This document shows, piece after piece, positions 17,709 to 25,418 of a stretch of DNA of 64,000 nt. Source of the stretch: Treponema sp. Lineage in GTDB: Bacteria; Spirochaetota; Spirochaetia; Treponematales; Treponemataceae. Every line of letters starts with the position of its first letter. Positions within the stretch are counted from its first letter, which is position 1. The translations under genes were made by a program, and so were the position numbers. The stretch is from assembly GCA_017464425.1 (NCBI GenBank), contig JAFUDX010000041.1, positions 18,277 to 82,276 of the forward strand, written 5' to 3'. The notes under the pieces were generated by a model. It was not told the DNA's origin. It saw only the letters and a list, made by a program, of their open reading frames with translations, and searched no databases.

Positions 17709-18101
17709 TTACAAAATGATGATAAGAAGGGCGACCAAGAATCCCCACAAACAGATACCTTCAGCAAGACCGACGAACGGAAGAGCCTTACCAGAAAGCT
17801 CCGCGTTTTCGCTCATTGCGCCCATAGCAGCCGCACCGATTTTGCCGACAGCCATACCGCCCGCGATACAAGCCAAACCGACCGCAAGACCTGCCGCAAT
17901 GTACTTGATGCTAGACGCATCTTTTGCAGCTTCCTGTGGAGCGACCTCTGCCGGTGGAGCGGGTGGATTTGGCGGCAAAGGAGCGGCTTGGGTCGTTCCC
18001 TGCGGAGCGACTTCCTGCGAGCTAACCGCGTCCTGCGCAAATCCTGCGAAAATTGAAAGTCCAGTCAAAACTGCGGCAATCATCAAAATTTTCTTGTTCA
18101 T
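17709..18101 (-). CDS. ntpK: V-type ATPase subunit K (proteolipid) with signal peptide and Pro/Ala-rich extension
   Basis: A 130-residue rotor-ring subunit. Residues 1-22 look like a cleavable signal peptide (KKILMIAAVLTGLSIFAGFA), followed by an Ala/Pro-rich stretch to about residue 60, and then two membrane helices (about 65-92 and 106-130). The ion-binding glutamate is Glu114 in the second helix (FVGLAEGICLWG), so this is a two-helix c-type unit rather than the four-helix enterococcal type. A signal peptide and Pro-rich extension are unusual for a proteolipid. The 123-base gap before it contains two strong hairpins. It is followed closely by F, E, A, B and D. Confidence 0.9.
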   Translation of the reverse strand: MNKKILMIAAVLTGLSIFAGFAQDAVSSQEVAPQGTTQAAPLPPNPPAPPAEVAPQEAAKDASSIKYIAAGLAVGLACIAGGMAVGKIGAAAMGAMSENAELSGKALPFVGLAEGICLWGFLVALLIIIL

Positions 18102-18122
18102 AACAAAACCTCACTATTTATG

Positions 18123-18150
18123 TTTTTCAAAAATTTCAATTTTTGAAAAA
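18123..18150. promoter_or_regulatory. Hairpin just upstream of the K gene
   Basis: Perfect 13-bp stem (TTTTTCAAAAATT with its complement) and a 2-base loop, 22 bases before the K start on the minus strand. It is A/T-only apart from one C-G pair, so it is weak but could act as an RNA processing or stability element for the K message. Confidence 0.45.
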
Positions 18151-18187
18151 AATCCATTAAAATCGCGCTCAGCGAAGGCTAGGCGTC

Positions 18188-18226
18188 AACATCATTTGAA
18201 AACTAACAGAGTTTTCAAATGATGTT
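18188..18226. promoter_or_regulatory. 17-bp perfect hairpin at the end of the subunit I gene
   Basis: Arms AACATCATTTGAAAACT (18188-18204) and their exact complement (18210-18226) with a 5-base loop, overlapping the subunit I stop codon by two bases. No T run follows on the minus strand. It probably protects or terminates part of the upstream message, allowing extra K production. Confidence 0.6.
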
Positions 18227-20216
18227 AATAATCAAACGAGAAGGGCTTGAATTCCCGCCCCGTTTCATTGAAGAATTTAGAGAAGAACTCATAATATTGC
18301 AATCGGATAACCTGAATCGCAACAATCATTCCCTCAAGCACCACCACGATTCCGTTTCCGACGAGCATGACTGCAAGGTAGGCAGGTCCTGCCATTTCAG
18401 AAAGCGTAGCGATAATGAATCCAAGAACAGCGTGAGCCAAGCCGAACGCACCGACTCGGATAAAGCTGATTGAATTCGACATGTAGCTGATGAGCGTTTC
18501 CAAAAGCTCGACAATCGCCTCGATAATCGCGGCAAAAAGCCCGTTCTCAAAGACAGGCGTTTCATGCTCCATGATTCGGTGAATCGGCTCACTGAACATC
18601 GTTAAAAAGAGCGTCACGCCAATCACAATTCCGTCAGCCATATCGATTGAGTGGTCAGCCACCACAATGCGAACGACCATAACGACGACATACCAGAAGA
18701 ACACCGCGCCCGAAAGCCCGTTCTTTCCGAACAAAGCCTTACCGACCTTGTGCATGAGCAGATTGTTTATGATATTGATGACCAAGCCGACCGAGTTGAT
18801 GATGAATCCGACCCCGACTGTGACGCCGAAGAACGCGAACATCGTTTTGATTGAGTGCTCGCTTCCGTCGGGCATTAAGTGGAGAATTGGCGCATGCGGT
18901 TCGCCGAACAAGCCTGTGATTGCAAGCGAGAGCGGCTTTAAAACTTCCTCGTTTCCGAAGAATTCGCCCGTGAGAACGCCCATAATCATGCTCGAACAGC
19001 CGATTGCCATAAAAATGGGCGCGAATTTGTTCCAGCCGCCCACTTTGACGACCTTGAAATTCATCAAAAGACCAAGCAAAAGAAAAACAAAGCCCTGCCC
19101 CGCGTCTCCGAACATAATTCCGAACAAGAGCGTAAAGAAGAGCGCGACGAACGGAGTCGGGTCAATCGCACCGTAGACGGGCGAGCCGTAGCTGAAAATC
19201 ATGCGCTCGAACGCCCCGACCAGTTTTCCGTGCTTTAACCTGACGGGAACTTGCTCCGTGCCGTTCAAAACCGACGGAACTTCAAGCGGATTGTACACAC
19301 GGATTGCGATTCTGCCTTCGGTGAGTTTGTCCATGTCCTTCATCATTGAGTGGCAGTCGCTAGACGGAATCCAGCCCGTGATTCGATAGACAAGGCTCGT
19401 GGACTCAAGATTATTCTGCACATCGACGATTTGCGAAGAAATGGCGAACGATGCCAAAAGCGAGCGAAGCACATCTGTATGCGTGACCGCCATATTGCGT
19501 TTTTCTTCGTTTATGTAGTCAAGAGCCTTTTGGCTTTCAGCGAGTTTTGCCTCCAAGCCTTGAAGCACATCGTCGGGAACTCCCTTAAAATCTTCGGGGA
19601 TTTCAAACGGAACGAACCCGAATTTTTTAAGTTCCGTATCAAGCGAAAAGCGCGCCTTTTTTGAAGAAGCCGCCATAATTTTTGACTTGTCATCGCCCAA
19701 CGGAACGATAATCGCCCGCTGACCGACCGAAAATGAAAGCTCGTCAAACACGGCGGGGTCGATTTTGCCCACTTTTATAGAAAGAAATGAAAGATGGTCG
19801 AGCTCAGCAAACGGAACTTTGAGATTTTTGAACGATTCCGCTTCTTCTTTTGATTCCTTTACGCGTTTTAATTCATCGGTCGCCGCAGCCTCACGCTTTT
19901 TAAGCTCGTCAACATCAGAAAGAAATTTTTCGGCAACGGAAGTGTTTTCTTCAGTTGCACGGCTTGAGAGCGCAATGTCACTAGAGTCAATATCGGGAAC
20001 AGAAAGGAAAGAACGCGCGTCCTGCAATCGAACGAACAAATCTCGCTCAGGATTCAACGCCTCGCCCGCACGGGAAGAATCAGAGACCTTTGACGAATCG
20101 CTTTTGTGATTCTGAAACTGAAAATTGCCTTTTTTGCCCAAAAATTCAAGCACCGAACCGATATCATTCTTCATGACCATCAGCTCAACAAGATTCATTG
20201 CTGTCGTTCTCGCCAT
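18225..20216 (-). CDS. ntpI: V-type ATPase subunit I (a-subunit)
   Basis: A 663-residue stator subunit with a soluble, coiled-coil N-terminal half (about 1-350) and a membrane half of seven or eight helices that forms the ion half-channels against the K ring. Family segments include SYGSPVYGAIDPTPFVALFFTLLFG near 348-372, GDAGQGFVF near 377 and SFIRVGAFGLAHAVLG near 590-605, which contains the essential Arg. It starts 10 bases after the C gene. Its length matches the usual 600-680. Confidence 0.96.
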   Translation of the reverse strand: MARTTAMNLVELMVMKNDIGSVLEFLGKKGNFQFQNHKSDSSKVSDSSRAGEALNPERDLFVRLQDARSFLSVPDIDSSDIALSSRATEENTSVAEKFLSDVDELKKREAAATDELKRVKESKEEAESFKNLKVPFAELDHLSFLSIKVGKIDPAVFDELSFSVGQRAIIVPLGDDKSKIMAASSKKARFSLDTELKKFGFVPFEIPEDFKGVPDDVLQGLEAKLAESQKALDYINEEKRNMAVTHTDVLRSLLASFAISSQIVDVQNNLESTSLVYRITGWIPSSDCHSMMKDMDKLTEGRIAIRVYNPLEVPSVLNGTEQVPVRLKHGKLVGAFERMIFSYGSPVYGAIDPTPFVALFFTLLFGIMFGDAGQGFVFLLLGLLMNFKVVKVGGWNKFAPIFMAIGCSSMIMGVLTGEFFGNEEVLKPLSLAITGLFGEPHAPILHLMPDGSEHSIKTMFAFFGVTVGVGFIINSVGLVINIINNLLMHKVGKALFGKNGLSGAVFFWYVVVMVVRIVVADHSIDMADGIVIGVTLFLTMFSEPIHRIMEHETPVFENGLFAAIIEAIVELLETLISYMSNSISFIRVGAFGLAHAVLGFIIATLSEMAGPAYLAVMLVGNGIVVVLEGMIVAIQVIRLQYYEFFSKFFNETGREFKPFSFDY

Positions 20217-20226
20217 AGCCTACTCC

Positions 20227-21111
20227 TTACACGCTTTGCGCCGACGCATACCCGGCAACTTCCATAACACGCTCCTGCTCAACGCCAAGCCGAAGCCCTT
20301 CTGCCACCGCACGAATGCAATCAAGCTCGTACTGCTTTATTCTAAACCAAGAAACCAAACTTGTCACACTCATCGGGTCTTTGTGGAAAAACCGTTTGTA
20401 TGCTTTGGCAAGATAGCTTTTTAAACTGCGCTCAATCCAGCACGGGTCGATTTCCCAAATAACGCCCTCTTCATGCGGATTGAGGAATTCTGCGTACTTC
20501 CAATTTTTCCAATCATCGTAAGAAGAAATATCTTTTCGGGCGATTGCAACGGCTTCACGAGCCAAAACATCATCCTTTCGCTTTCGATTTTCGGAATATA
20601 CCAAATGTTCCAAGATTTCTTCTGGCGAAAACCTATAATATACTTTTAAACGGAGCACCCACAAAATGTTTTTAAAAGAGATTTCCATTTTATACAACTG
20701 CTCAAGGTTTTCACGATCAGTTCCGCTCAGTGAAGAAAGAGAATTCCACAATGCCATAATGCGCTCGCGGTCATTTTTAGCATTTTCTTCTGAATCAGCG
20801 GACTTTTCAGAAATTTCATATTCATAAAAAGAAAGGATTTCGGAAAGAATCGGAGAGGGCTGTTCAAATTCATCGAGAAGATTTTTATACTGCGTAAGGA
20901 ATTTTTCTTCTGATTTGACTTCGATTTCTTTGGAAAGAAGCACTTCTGGAACGCTCGGAACTTCATCATCAAACAAAAGAGTGTAAAGCTCCCGCAAAGA
21001 CTGCACTGAGAAAAGTTTGATTGCATTTTCGCCAGTAAAAGATTTTGCCAAAAGCCCGCTCGCCTTTGCGTAGACGAAACTTGAAGCCGCAGAAGTGTCC
21101 AAAGAACCCAT
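20227..21111 (-). CDS. ntpC: V-type ATPase subunit C (AC39-like)
   Basis: About 294 residues, helical and acidic, with the AC39/vATP-synt pattern (SSFVYAKASGLLAKSF near the N-terminus, LWVLRLKVYYRFSPEEIL, and the C-terminal FRIKQYELDCIRAVAEGLRLGV). It acts as the funnel that joins the central stalk to the K ring. The start is set at the ATG at 21111 with AGGGG 7 bases before; the open frame can also begin at a GTG two codons earlier. The gene follows the small helical subunit gene closely. Confidence 0.88.
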   Translation of the reverse strand: MGSLDTSAASSFVYAKASGLLAKSFTGENAIKLFSVQSLRELYTLLFDDEVPSVPEVLLSKEIEVKSEEKFLTQYKNLLDEFEQPSPILSEILSFYEYEISEKSADSEENAKNDRERIMALWNSLSSLSGTDRENLEQLYKMEISFKNILWVLRLKVYYRFSPEEILEHLVYSENRKRKDDVLAREAVAIARKDISSYDDWKNWKYAEFLNPHEEGVIWEIDPCWIERSLKSYLAKAYKRFFHKDPMSVTSLVSWFRIKQYELDCIRAVAEGLRLGVEQERVMEVAGYASAQSV

Positions 21112-21119
21112 ACACACCC

Positions 21120-21428
21120 CTACGCAAGCAAAACAGAATCCAAAAATGAATTGAAGGCTGAGGATTCAAGCGCGACTGCCGAAATTTTTGATTTATATTC
21201 TGAAATTTCCTTATTTTTTGCCGATTCCAACGAAGCGACTTTTTCTGCGTACAATTTTTCTTGCTCTTCAACGAGATTTTTATACTGAGCGTGAAATTCA
21301 GAATCAGCCTGCGCCTTAGCTTGAGCGATTTTTTTGTCGGCTTCGATTTGTGCCTGTGAAGCTAACTCCGTGGCTTTTTGCTCAACTTCCAGAAGATGAC
21401 TGATTGTATTTACTTCTTTGTCAGACAT
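21120..21428 (-). CDS. V-type ATPase G/H-like peripheral stalk subunit
   Basis: A 102-residue, almost entirely helical, Ala/Glu/Lys-rich protein (LLEVEQKATELASQAQIEAD, then repeated heptads). Position as first V-ATPase gene and the length fit subunit H/G, which pairs with E to form the peripheral stalk. Sequence identity is low because coiled coils diverge quickly, so the name rests on context. It lies 18 bases after the PTS IIA gene. Confidence 0.7.
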   Translation of the reverse strand: MSDKEVNTISHLLEVEQKATELASQAQIEADKKIAQAKAQADSEFHAQYKNLVEEQEKLYAEKVASLESAKNKEISEYKSKISAVALESSAFNSFLDSVLLA

Positions 21429-21446
21429 GATTCACCTCAATGGAAT

Positions 21447-21914
21447 CTATTGTAACAAAGATTCTTCAGATTTGCAAATAAAATTGTACACTTCTGAAGA
21501 TGATTTTAAGGAAAGAAGATTTTCGACAAAATGAGGAATTTGAAGGACTGTGGCAAGTTGTTTTAAAATCTGAATATGATGCTCGGTATCATTCTCGTTT
21601 CCGATAATCATAAAGACAACATGAACAGGTGCTTTATCAAGAGAGTCGTAATCAATGCCTTCCTTACTGATTCCAATGGCACCAATCGGCTTTTTTACAG
21701 ACGAAATAAGAGCGTGAGGGATACCGACAGAATGCATGATTCCCGTGGTCATTTTTGCCTCACGCTCGTTCAATGTTTGAAGTGCTTCAGATTTATTAAA
21801 ATCAGCATGATGAGAATGAATGGTTTCGACAAGTTCTTCAAAAAGTTCGTCTTTTTCTGTGCTCAAAAGATTGACGACAATCGTATCTTTTGGAAAAATC
21901 TCGCCTAAAACCAC
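21447..21914 (-). CDS. PTS EIIA (fructose/PtsN-type) domain protein
   Basis: A 155-residue EIIA domain. The active-site histidine lies in GIPHAL near residue 67; upstream EALQTLNEREAKMTTGIMHSVG is the typical approach to it, and VHVVFMIIGNEND follows. It accepts phosphate from HPr. As a standalone PtsN-like protein without membrane EIIB/EIIC nearby it is likely regulatory rather than a sugar transporter. Its place between secG and the V-ATPase genes is unusual and suggests a phosphotransferase input to ion or energy balance, which is untested. Confidence 0.88.
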   Translation of the reverse strand: MVLGEIFPKDTIVVNLLSTEKDELFEELVETIHSHHADFNKSEALQTLNEREAKMTTGIMHSVGIPHALISSVKKPIGAIGISKEGIDYDSLDKAPVHVVFMIIGNENDTEHHIQILKQLATVLQIPHFVENLLSLKSSSEVYNFICKSEESLLQ

Positions 21915-21928
21915 AACAATCCCCGCTT

Positions 21929-22342
21929 TTACTGTGCAGAAATTTCTGGACTTGCAGATTCTTCGGCAGCAGGAGCTGTTTCTGAAGATGAAGAATCATC
22001 CCACCACTTAGCAGCAGAATCAGAAGACTGTGGAAGCGCAGAAGAATCTTCGACCACTGCCCCGCTCGCTTCTGCGGCAGCACGCATATCAGCATCGGTA
22101 GAATCAGATTTTGTGGGAAGAACTTTTGCAATCCCAAAAGTGACGACAAAGAACAAAACGACAAACACGACCGTTGCTTTTGTAAGAACTGATGCTGAGT
22201 GAGAACCGAATGCAGCAGAGTTTCCGCCACCAAGCAGACCACCCATTCCGCTGTTATCCTGATCCTGAACCAACACAAGCAAGACCAAAAGAACACAAAT
22301 GATTACAAATGCAACGATAAGCACGCCTTTAATGATATCCAT
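21929..22342 (-). CDS. secG: Preprotein translocase subunit SecG
   Basis: About 137 residues. It begins with a membrane helix (IIKGVLIVAFVIICVLLVLLVL), the conserved loop LVQDQDNSGMGGLLGGGNSAAFGS and a second helix (VVFVVLFFVVTFGIAKVL). This is SecG of the SecYEG channel. Its C-terminal tail of about 60 residues, rich in Ser, Ala and Glu, is longer than in most bacteria and is probably cytoplasmic. The start is the ATG at 22342 with GGAG upstream; the longer frame has only a TTG. A strong promoter lies just upstream, so secG heads the operon that continues through the V-ATPase. Confidence 0.93.
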   Translation of the reverse strand: MDIIKGVLIVAFVIICVLLVLLVLVQDQDNSGMGGLLGGGNSAAFGSHSASVLTKATVVFVVLFFVVTFGIAKVLPTKSDSTDADMRAAAEASGAVVEDSSALPQSSDSAAKWWDDSSSSETAPAAEESASPEISAQ

Positions 22343-22386
22343 TTTTATCTCCAAAGAATGAAAACAATTAAAAATAAGTAGAAAAT

Positions 22387-22415
22387 ATTTTATAAAAAAG
22401 CAGGATTATAGTCAA
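22387..22415 (-). promoter_or_regulatory. Promoter of the secG-PTS-V-ATPase operon
   Basis: Minus strand: TTGACT (22415-22410), a 17-base spacer and TAAAAT (22392-22387), about 45 bases before the secG start. It begins directly after the tpiA terminator. No strong promoter was noticed between here and the universal stress gene, although internal ones are possible. Confidence 0.65.
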
Positions 22416-22417
22416 TA

Positions 22418-22454
22418 AAAAAAGAAAGGATTCCTCCGAAAAGGAATCCCTTTG
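22418..22454 (-). terminator. Rho-independent terminator of tpiA
   Basis: On the minus strand, GGATTCC, an 8-base loop and GGAATCC form a stem followed by TTTCTTTTTTT. It is about 25 bases after the tpiA stop. Confidence 0.8.
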
Positions 22455-22475
22455 CACCGTATAAAATGCAGATTT

Positions 22476-23231
22476 TTACTTAGACGCAAATTTACAAATC
22501 GCAGAGAATTTATCGACTTTGAGCGATGCGCCGCCAATCAAGCCGCCATCGATGTTTGGCTGGGCAAGCAATTCTTGGGCATTTGTATCGTTCATTGAAC
22601 CACCGTACAAGATTTTGATTTCTTCGGCGGCCTTTGGGCTGTACAAGCGTGCAATAACGGCTCTGACAGACGCATGGACTTCTTCTGCTTCGGCAGGGGT
22701 GGCCGTTTTGCCGGTACCGATTGCCCACACCGGCTCGTATGCGATGGAAATACGAGCAAGCTGCTCTTCGCTGATATTCTTGAGCCCTTCTCGAATCTGA
22801 ATTTCGCAAATGCGCTCTGTGACACCGACGATTCGGTGAGAAGAAAGCTCGCCAATACAGAGAACAACATCAAGCCCGCACTTTAAGGCCTCGTGGATTT
22901 TTTTATTGATGAGCGCGTCATTTTCGTAGAATTCATACCGACGCTCAGAATGACCAAGAATCACTGTTTCTACGCCAATATCTTTGAGCATTGCGCCAGA
23001 AACGGCACCAGTGTGTGCGCCATTTTCTGTGGCCGCCATATCCTGCGCCCCAAGAATGATATTGGAGCCTTTGATTTCTTGATAAACCGCATCAAGATAC
23101 ACAAACGGCGGGGCAATCATGTATTTTGCGTTAAGATTTTTAACCTCTTCGACCAATCCTTTGGCAAGAGCAACAGCCCCCGTCTTGTCCATGTTCATTT
23201 TCCAGTTTCCAGCCACATATTTTGAACGCAT
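22476..23231 (-). CDS. tpiA: Triosephosphate isomerase
   Basis: A 251-residue glycolytic enzyme that interconverts dihydroxyacetone phosphate and glyceraldehyde 3-phosphate. GNWKMN is at residues 8-13 (active-site Lys), GHSERR near 94-99 (catalytic His), AYEPVWAIGTGKTATP near 164-179 (catalytic Glu in the first four residues), and LYGGSMN near 209-215 is the phosphate-binding loop. The start is the ATG at 23231, with AGGAG upstream and a good promoter; the extended frame to 23306 reads through the promoter and was rejected. It has its own terminator. Confidence 0.97.
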   Translation of the reverse strand: MRSKYVAGNWKMNMDKTGAVALAKGLVEEVKNLNAKYMIAPPFVYLDAVYQEIKGSNIILGAQDMAATENGAHTGAVSGAMLKDIGVETVILGHSERRYEFYENDALINKKIHEALKCGLDVVLCIGELSSHRIVGVTERICEIQIREGLKNISEEQLARISIAYEPVWAIGTGKTATPAEAEEVHASVRAVIARLYSPKAAEEIKILYGGSMNDTNAQELLAQPNIDGGLIGGASLKVDKFSAICKFASK

Positions 23232-23265
23232 GAAAATTCTCCTAAAATATTTTGAATTATATACT

Positions 23266-23294
23266 ATTTTAAACCTATTTTTGCCATATGTCAA
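23266..23294 (-). promoter_or_regulatory. Promoter of tpiA
   Basis: Minus strand: consensus TTGACA (23294-23289), a 17-base spacer and TAAAAT (23271-23266). It follows immediately after the terminator of the SPOR-protein gene. Confidence 0.75.
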
Positions 23295-23323
23295 AAAAAA
23301 AGACACTCAAAATGAGTGCCTTT
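23292..23323 (-). terminator. Rho-independent terminator of the SPOR-protein gene
   Basis: Minus strand: GGCACTC, a 5-base loop, GAGTGTC and a run of nine T. The stop codon is about 10 bases upstream. Confidence 0.85.
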
Positions 23324-23330
23324 CTGATTT

Positions 23331-24809
23331 TTATCTGATTTTTCGTACAAACGAATCCTTAAAGCCGTAGTCTTTGAATTTTTCACCGACTGCGCCATAT
23401 TCATCAATATTCAATGGTCCGACCATCACCTGATAGGCAGTTTTTGCCCCGTTCTGCACCAGGACCACGGGATACTTGTCAGAATATTTGTCAACGAAGT
23501 TTTTAATATTCTCTTCGTTTCCGAGTGAAGCGACCTGAACATAATAACTTCCGCTTCGAAGATTTTTTACCGACGGAACGACATAGTTTGACCAATCGTT
23601 CGTAACGACAGGTTTTTCTTCCACAGCAACAACACTTTGGCTCGGCTCGTCAGTAAATGCCACCGCTTCTTCTTCCGTATTTTCAGGATTTTCTGCGCTC
23701 ACAGGCTCATCTCCTGCGCTCGGCGGATTTTCATCGGTCGGAACAAGCACAATCGGCTGATACGCGTCAATTTCTTCCTCAGAATACGGCATATCGTCCG
23801 CATACGCAATTTCGACTTCTGGTTCTGCCTCAACGCCGTCCGGCAATTCTTCCGCAACGACACGGCTTTCTTCAACATAGACTGGCAGTTCTTCAATCAC
23901 CGGCTGAAGGTCGCCATTCGCATCGACAAGCACTTCTTTTTCAACAACAATCACCTGCTGCAATGCCTCATCGCCATTTTCTGGAACGGTCTCCTCAGCG
24001 GCAACAAGTTCGCCGTCAGCACTCACCGCTTCTTCTTCAACTGGAGCTTCGACTTTTTCTTCCGTTGCGCCAATCAGCACAACCTTCTGAAGTGTTTCGT
24101 CTTCAGTCTGAATCGGAGGAACTTCCTCGTACAGTGTTTCGGGCACTTCTGTGTTCTTTGCAACAACAGGCTCTGTGTTTTCAACCTCGCGCACGACAGG
24201 AATTTCTTCGTACGGTTCGCTCGGTTTTTCTGCGACAGCAGGAATTTCTTCAACGACTTCCGTGTTTTCAGCTGGCTCAGGAACGGCAGCAACTTCTTCA
24301 TATTGAGGTGCAGGCTCTTCTTCTTGAATCACGACTGCTTTATGCACTTCCCTCTTCGTAGGAACGGGGGTATAGGAAGCTTCTTCATTTGGCACATCAC
24401 TTGAAGCAATCTCAGAAGAATCGGTAAGGCTTTCATCATCACCTTCGCTCAAAACAGCGGAGCCGTTCGCATTTTCGTCAAGACTTCCCGCGCGTTTCGT
24501 GAGTTTTACCTGCACATTTGAGTCAGGCTTAATCCGCAACGCCTCAGCAGATTCAGGAGAAAGGAGAATCGCAACGCCTTCGCTTGGATCAATCGCCCCC
24601 AAAACAAGGACATCGATTGTGCTTCCTGTGGCAGGATTCGTGACCGTCACGCTGTCACCAGGCAAATATCCCACCGTTCGGGCAAAAAGTCCGCGTGGCA
24701 TAGAGCCGCTTTCAGCCACAACTGCCCTTCCGTCAAGAGAAGGCCGGGCTGCGGCAAACAAAGTCGCGACTGTAAAAATAGTAAGAATAAAAATCGTAAG
24801 TTTTTTCAT
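23331..24809 (-). CDS. Secreted SPOR-domain protein with long acidic linker
   Basis: About 492 residues. A signal peptide (KKLTIFILTIFTVATLFAAA) is followed by a domain to about residue 100 that resembles the double-psi barrel of RlpA-like proteins (PRGLFARTVGYLPGDSVTVT). A Glu/Pro/Val-rich disordered linker of about 300 residues contains many EEIP/EEVP-type repeats. The C-terminal 75 residues form a SPOR domain (SYYVQVASLGNEENIKNFV then YQVMVGPLN) that binds glycan strands stripped of stem peptides. It is likely periplasmic, at division or wall-remodelling sites. The ATG at 24809 has AGGGGG before it; the frame to 24833 lacks this. The linker would span the periplasm. Confidence 0.85.
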   Translation of the reverse strand: MKKLTIFILTIFTVATLFAAARPSLDGRAVVAESGSMPRGLFARTVGYLPGDSVTVTNPATGSTIDVLVLGAIDPSEGVAILLSPESAEALRIKPDSNVQVKLTKRAGSLDENANGSAVLSEGDDESLTDSSEIASSDVPNEEASYTPVPTKREVHKAVVIQEEEPAPQYEEVAAVPEPAENTEVVEEIPAVAEKPSEPYEEIPVVREVENTEPVVAKNTEVPETLYEEVPPIQTEDETLQKVVLIGATEEKVEAPVEEEAVSADGELVAAEETVPENGDEALQQVIVVEKEVLVDANGDLQPVIEELPVYVEESRVVAEELPDGVEAEPEVEIAYADDMPYSEEEIDAYQPIVLVPTDENPPSAGDEPVSAENPENTEEEAVAFTDEPSQSVVAVEEKPVVTNDWSNYVVPSVKNLRSGSYYVQVASLGNEENIKNFVDKYSDKYPVVLVQNGAKTAYQVMVGPLNIDEYGAVGEKFKDYGFKDSFVRKIR

Positions 24810-24836
24810 AATTCCCCCTATAAACTCCCACATTCC

Positions 24837-25361
24837 TTATCGACGTTTCATCTGTGTATTTATCTGATATGCAACAAGACCGGCGAATTGACTCAGCCCC
24901 ATCTCGTTATTGTTCTTTGCGCTCAGTTTTTCAGGAACGGCATTTCCCTCAAAGAGTTCTTTTCCGCTCATGACCGAATATGCTTTCCAGTGCACTTTTT
25001 TGATATTCTCAAGAAGCAGCCCCTCTGGATTCGATGAATCGCTCGTGTTGTAAAAAAGTTCGACTCGCACAAGCATGTCCATGCCACCCTCTCGGTTTTC
25101 ATCAAGCGAAGCACGCAACGCACCCTTGTTTTTCTTTTCATCAGCATCGGAAATCCATACGGGAGAACTTGAAACGATGTCTCCCGCATCATAAAAATAA
25201 TCGGTGATATTCTGCTCAAACAGATATGAAGTCGCCCAAATTTTTTCCTGTCCAGGATTATTCTGTATTATCTGAATTGAAAGAGAGCGGGCATATGCAC
25301 CGCAAACGCAAGAAAAAGCGAAAAAAACACAAAAAATTGACTGTACCCACCGTTTATTCAT
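24837..25361 (-). CDS. Secreted protein of unknown function
   Basis: A 174-residue protein with a signal peptide (VQSIFCVFFAFSCVCGAYA, predicted cut after AYA). The mature part has no motif I recognise; it includes ATSYLFEQNITDYFYDAGD and KVHWKAYSVMSGKELFEGN, a pattern seen in small periplasmic or outer-membrane-associated spirochaete proteins. It precedes the SPOR-domain gene by 27 bases on the same strand, so the two are probably co-transcribed and may share an envelope role. Function is not assigned. Confidence 0.75.
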   Translation of the reverse strand: MNKRWVQSIFCVFFAFSCVCGAYARSLSIQIIQNNPGQEKIWATSYLFEQNITDYFYDAGDIVSSSPVWISDADEKKNKGALRASLDENREGGMDMLVRVELFYNTSDSSNPEGLLLENIKKVHWKAYSVMSGKELFEGNAVPEKLSAKNNNEMGLSQFAGLVAYQINTQMKRR

Positions 25362-25418
25362 AAAACCCCAACAGATTTTTCTCTGTCTTTATGAATATCG
25401 GTTTTTGGGAAAAAAAGT

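Noticed and set aside
18667..19176. A long open frame on the plus strand
   Set aside because: It is the antisense of the V-ATPase subunit I gene, with biased Thr/Pro-rich composition typical of shadows.
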